64,000 bases of DNA from an uncultured Fodinibius sp. (GTDB taxonomy: Bacteria; Bacteroidota; Rhodothermia; Balneolales; Balneolaceae), in the NCBI GenBank assembly GCA_913056455.1, contig CAJXMJ010000003.1, positions 217,149 through 281,148 of the forward strand, written 5' to 3'. Below are positions 63,931 to 64,000 of this stretch, piece by piece. Below the pieces are notes generated by a model. It was not told where the DNA came from, did no database searches, and was given only the letters and a program-made list of their open reading frames with translations. Numbering within the stretch: the stretch's first letter is position 1; every line of letters begins with the position of its first letter. Position numbers and translations under genes: made by a program.

Positions 63931-64000
<70 letters not shown>

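Overview
The window looks like an ordinary stretch of chromosome from a Gram-negative member of the Bacteroidota/Rhodothermota/Balneolota group, and most like Balneolota. The reasons are the gene content (TonB-dependent receptor with a carboxypeptidase-regulatory N-domain, DUF2911, M14 peptidase, long IspH, MEP isoprenoid genes) and the promoters. Three clean promoters have the -33 TTG / N20 / -7 TAnnTTTG architecture known from Bacteroidota instead of the E. coli -35/-10 type. The taxonomic call is inference; no rRNA is present. I see no phage, IS element, integrase or CRISPR array.

Layout. 1-5.9 kb: the tail of a probable LacI regulator, DNA polymerase X, two secreted proteins (NTF2-like lipoprotein, M14 peptidase) and a DUF421 membrane protein. 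6.1-8.8 kb: promoter, TPP riboswitch, TonB-dependent receptor (probable thiamine uptake) and terminator. 8.8-24.1 kb: a loose accessory region with an EamA transporter, DUF2911, a multi-PAS histidine kinase, MsrA, an aldo/keto reductase, a patatin-barrel (type Vd-like) protein, an M23 peptidase, CsaA, a thioesterase, an ECF41 sigma factor with its carboxymuconolactone-decarboxylase partner, a GNAT enzyme and an acidic lipoprotein. 24.5-30.3 kb: tRNA-Leu(GAG), TPR protein, deoxynucleoside kinase, folK, folB, dnaA, a probable oriC with four DnaA boxes, and prmC.

30.4-35.4 kb: an outer-membrane protein, eno, recF, dciA and a YbbR-domain protein, all rightward. 35.4-44.6 kb, leftward: rplM-rpsI-rpsB-tsf, terminator, pyrH-frr-smc-ispH, with a folded RNA between rpsI and rpsB that resembles a ribosomal-protein leader. 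44.9-48.9 kb: acnA and a GAF histidine kinase. 48.9-53.4 kb: a translationally coupled type III polyketide synthase / methyltransferase / FAD hydroxylase operon, followed by a MATE exporter. 53.4-60.2 kb, leftward: LytR_C protein, rsfS, lipoprotein, 2-hydroxyacid dehydrogenase and a 1294-residue, about 12-TM NtrY-like kinase. 60.4-64 kb: tRNA-Ser(CGA), queA-ispD-ispF-dedA from one promoter, then tRNA-Thr-Tyr-Gly-Thr, the order that precedes tuf in E. coli; the window ends inside the last tRNA.

How the genes fit together. Chromosome replication and segregation (dnaA/oriC, recF, dciA, smc), translation (S2, S9, L13, EF-Ts, RRF, PrmC, RsfS, QueA, six tRNAs) and the MEP pathway (ispD, ispF, ispH) make up the core. 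The parts most worth a second look are the type III PKS operon, the ECF41/CMD pair in which the CMD lacks the usual CxxCxxxH histidine, the repeated AAATAGGCYTATTTAAAT element between rplM and acnA, the rpsB leader RNA, the EamA gene with no canonical start for its first helix, and the large polytopic kinase without a partner.
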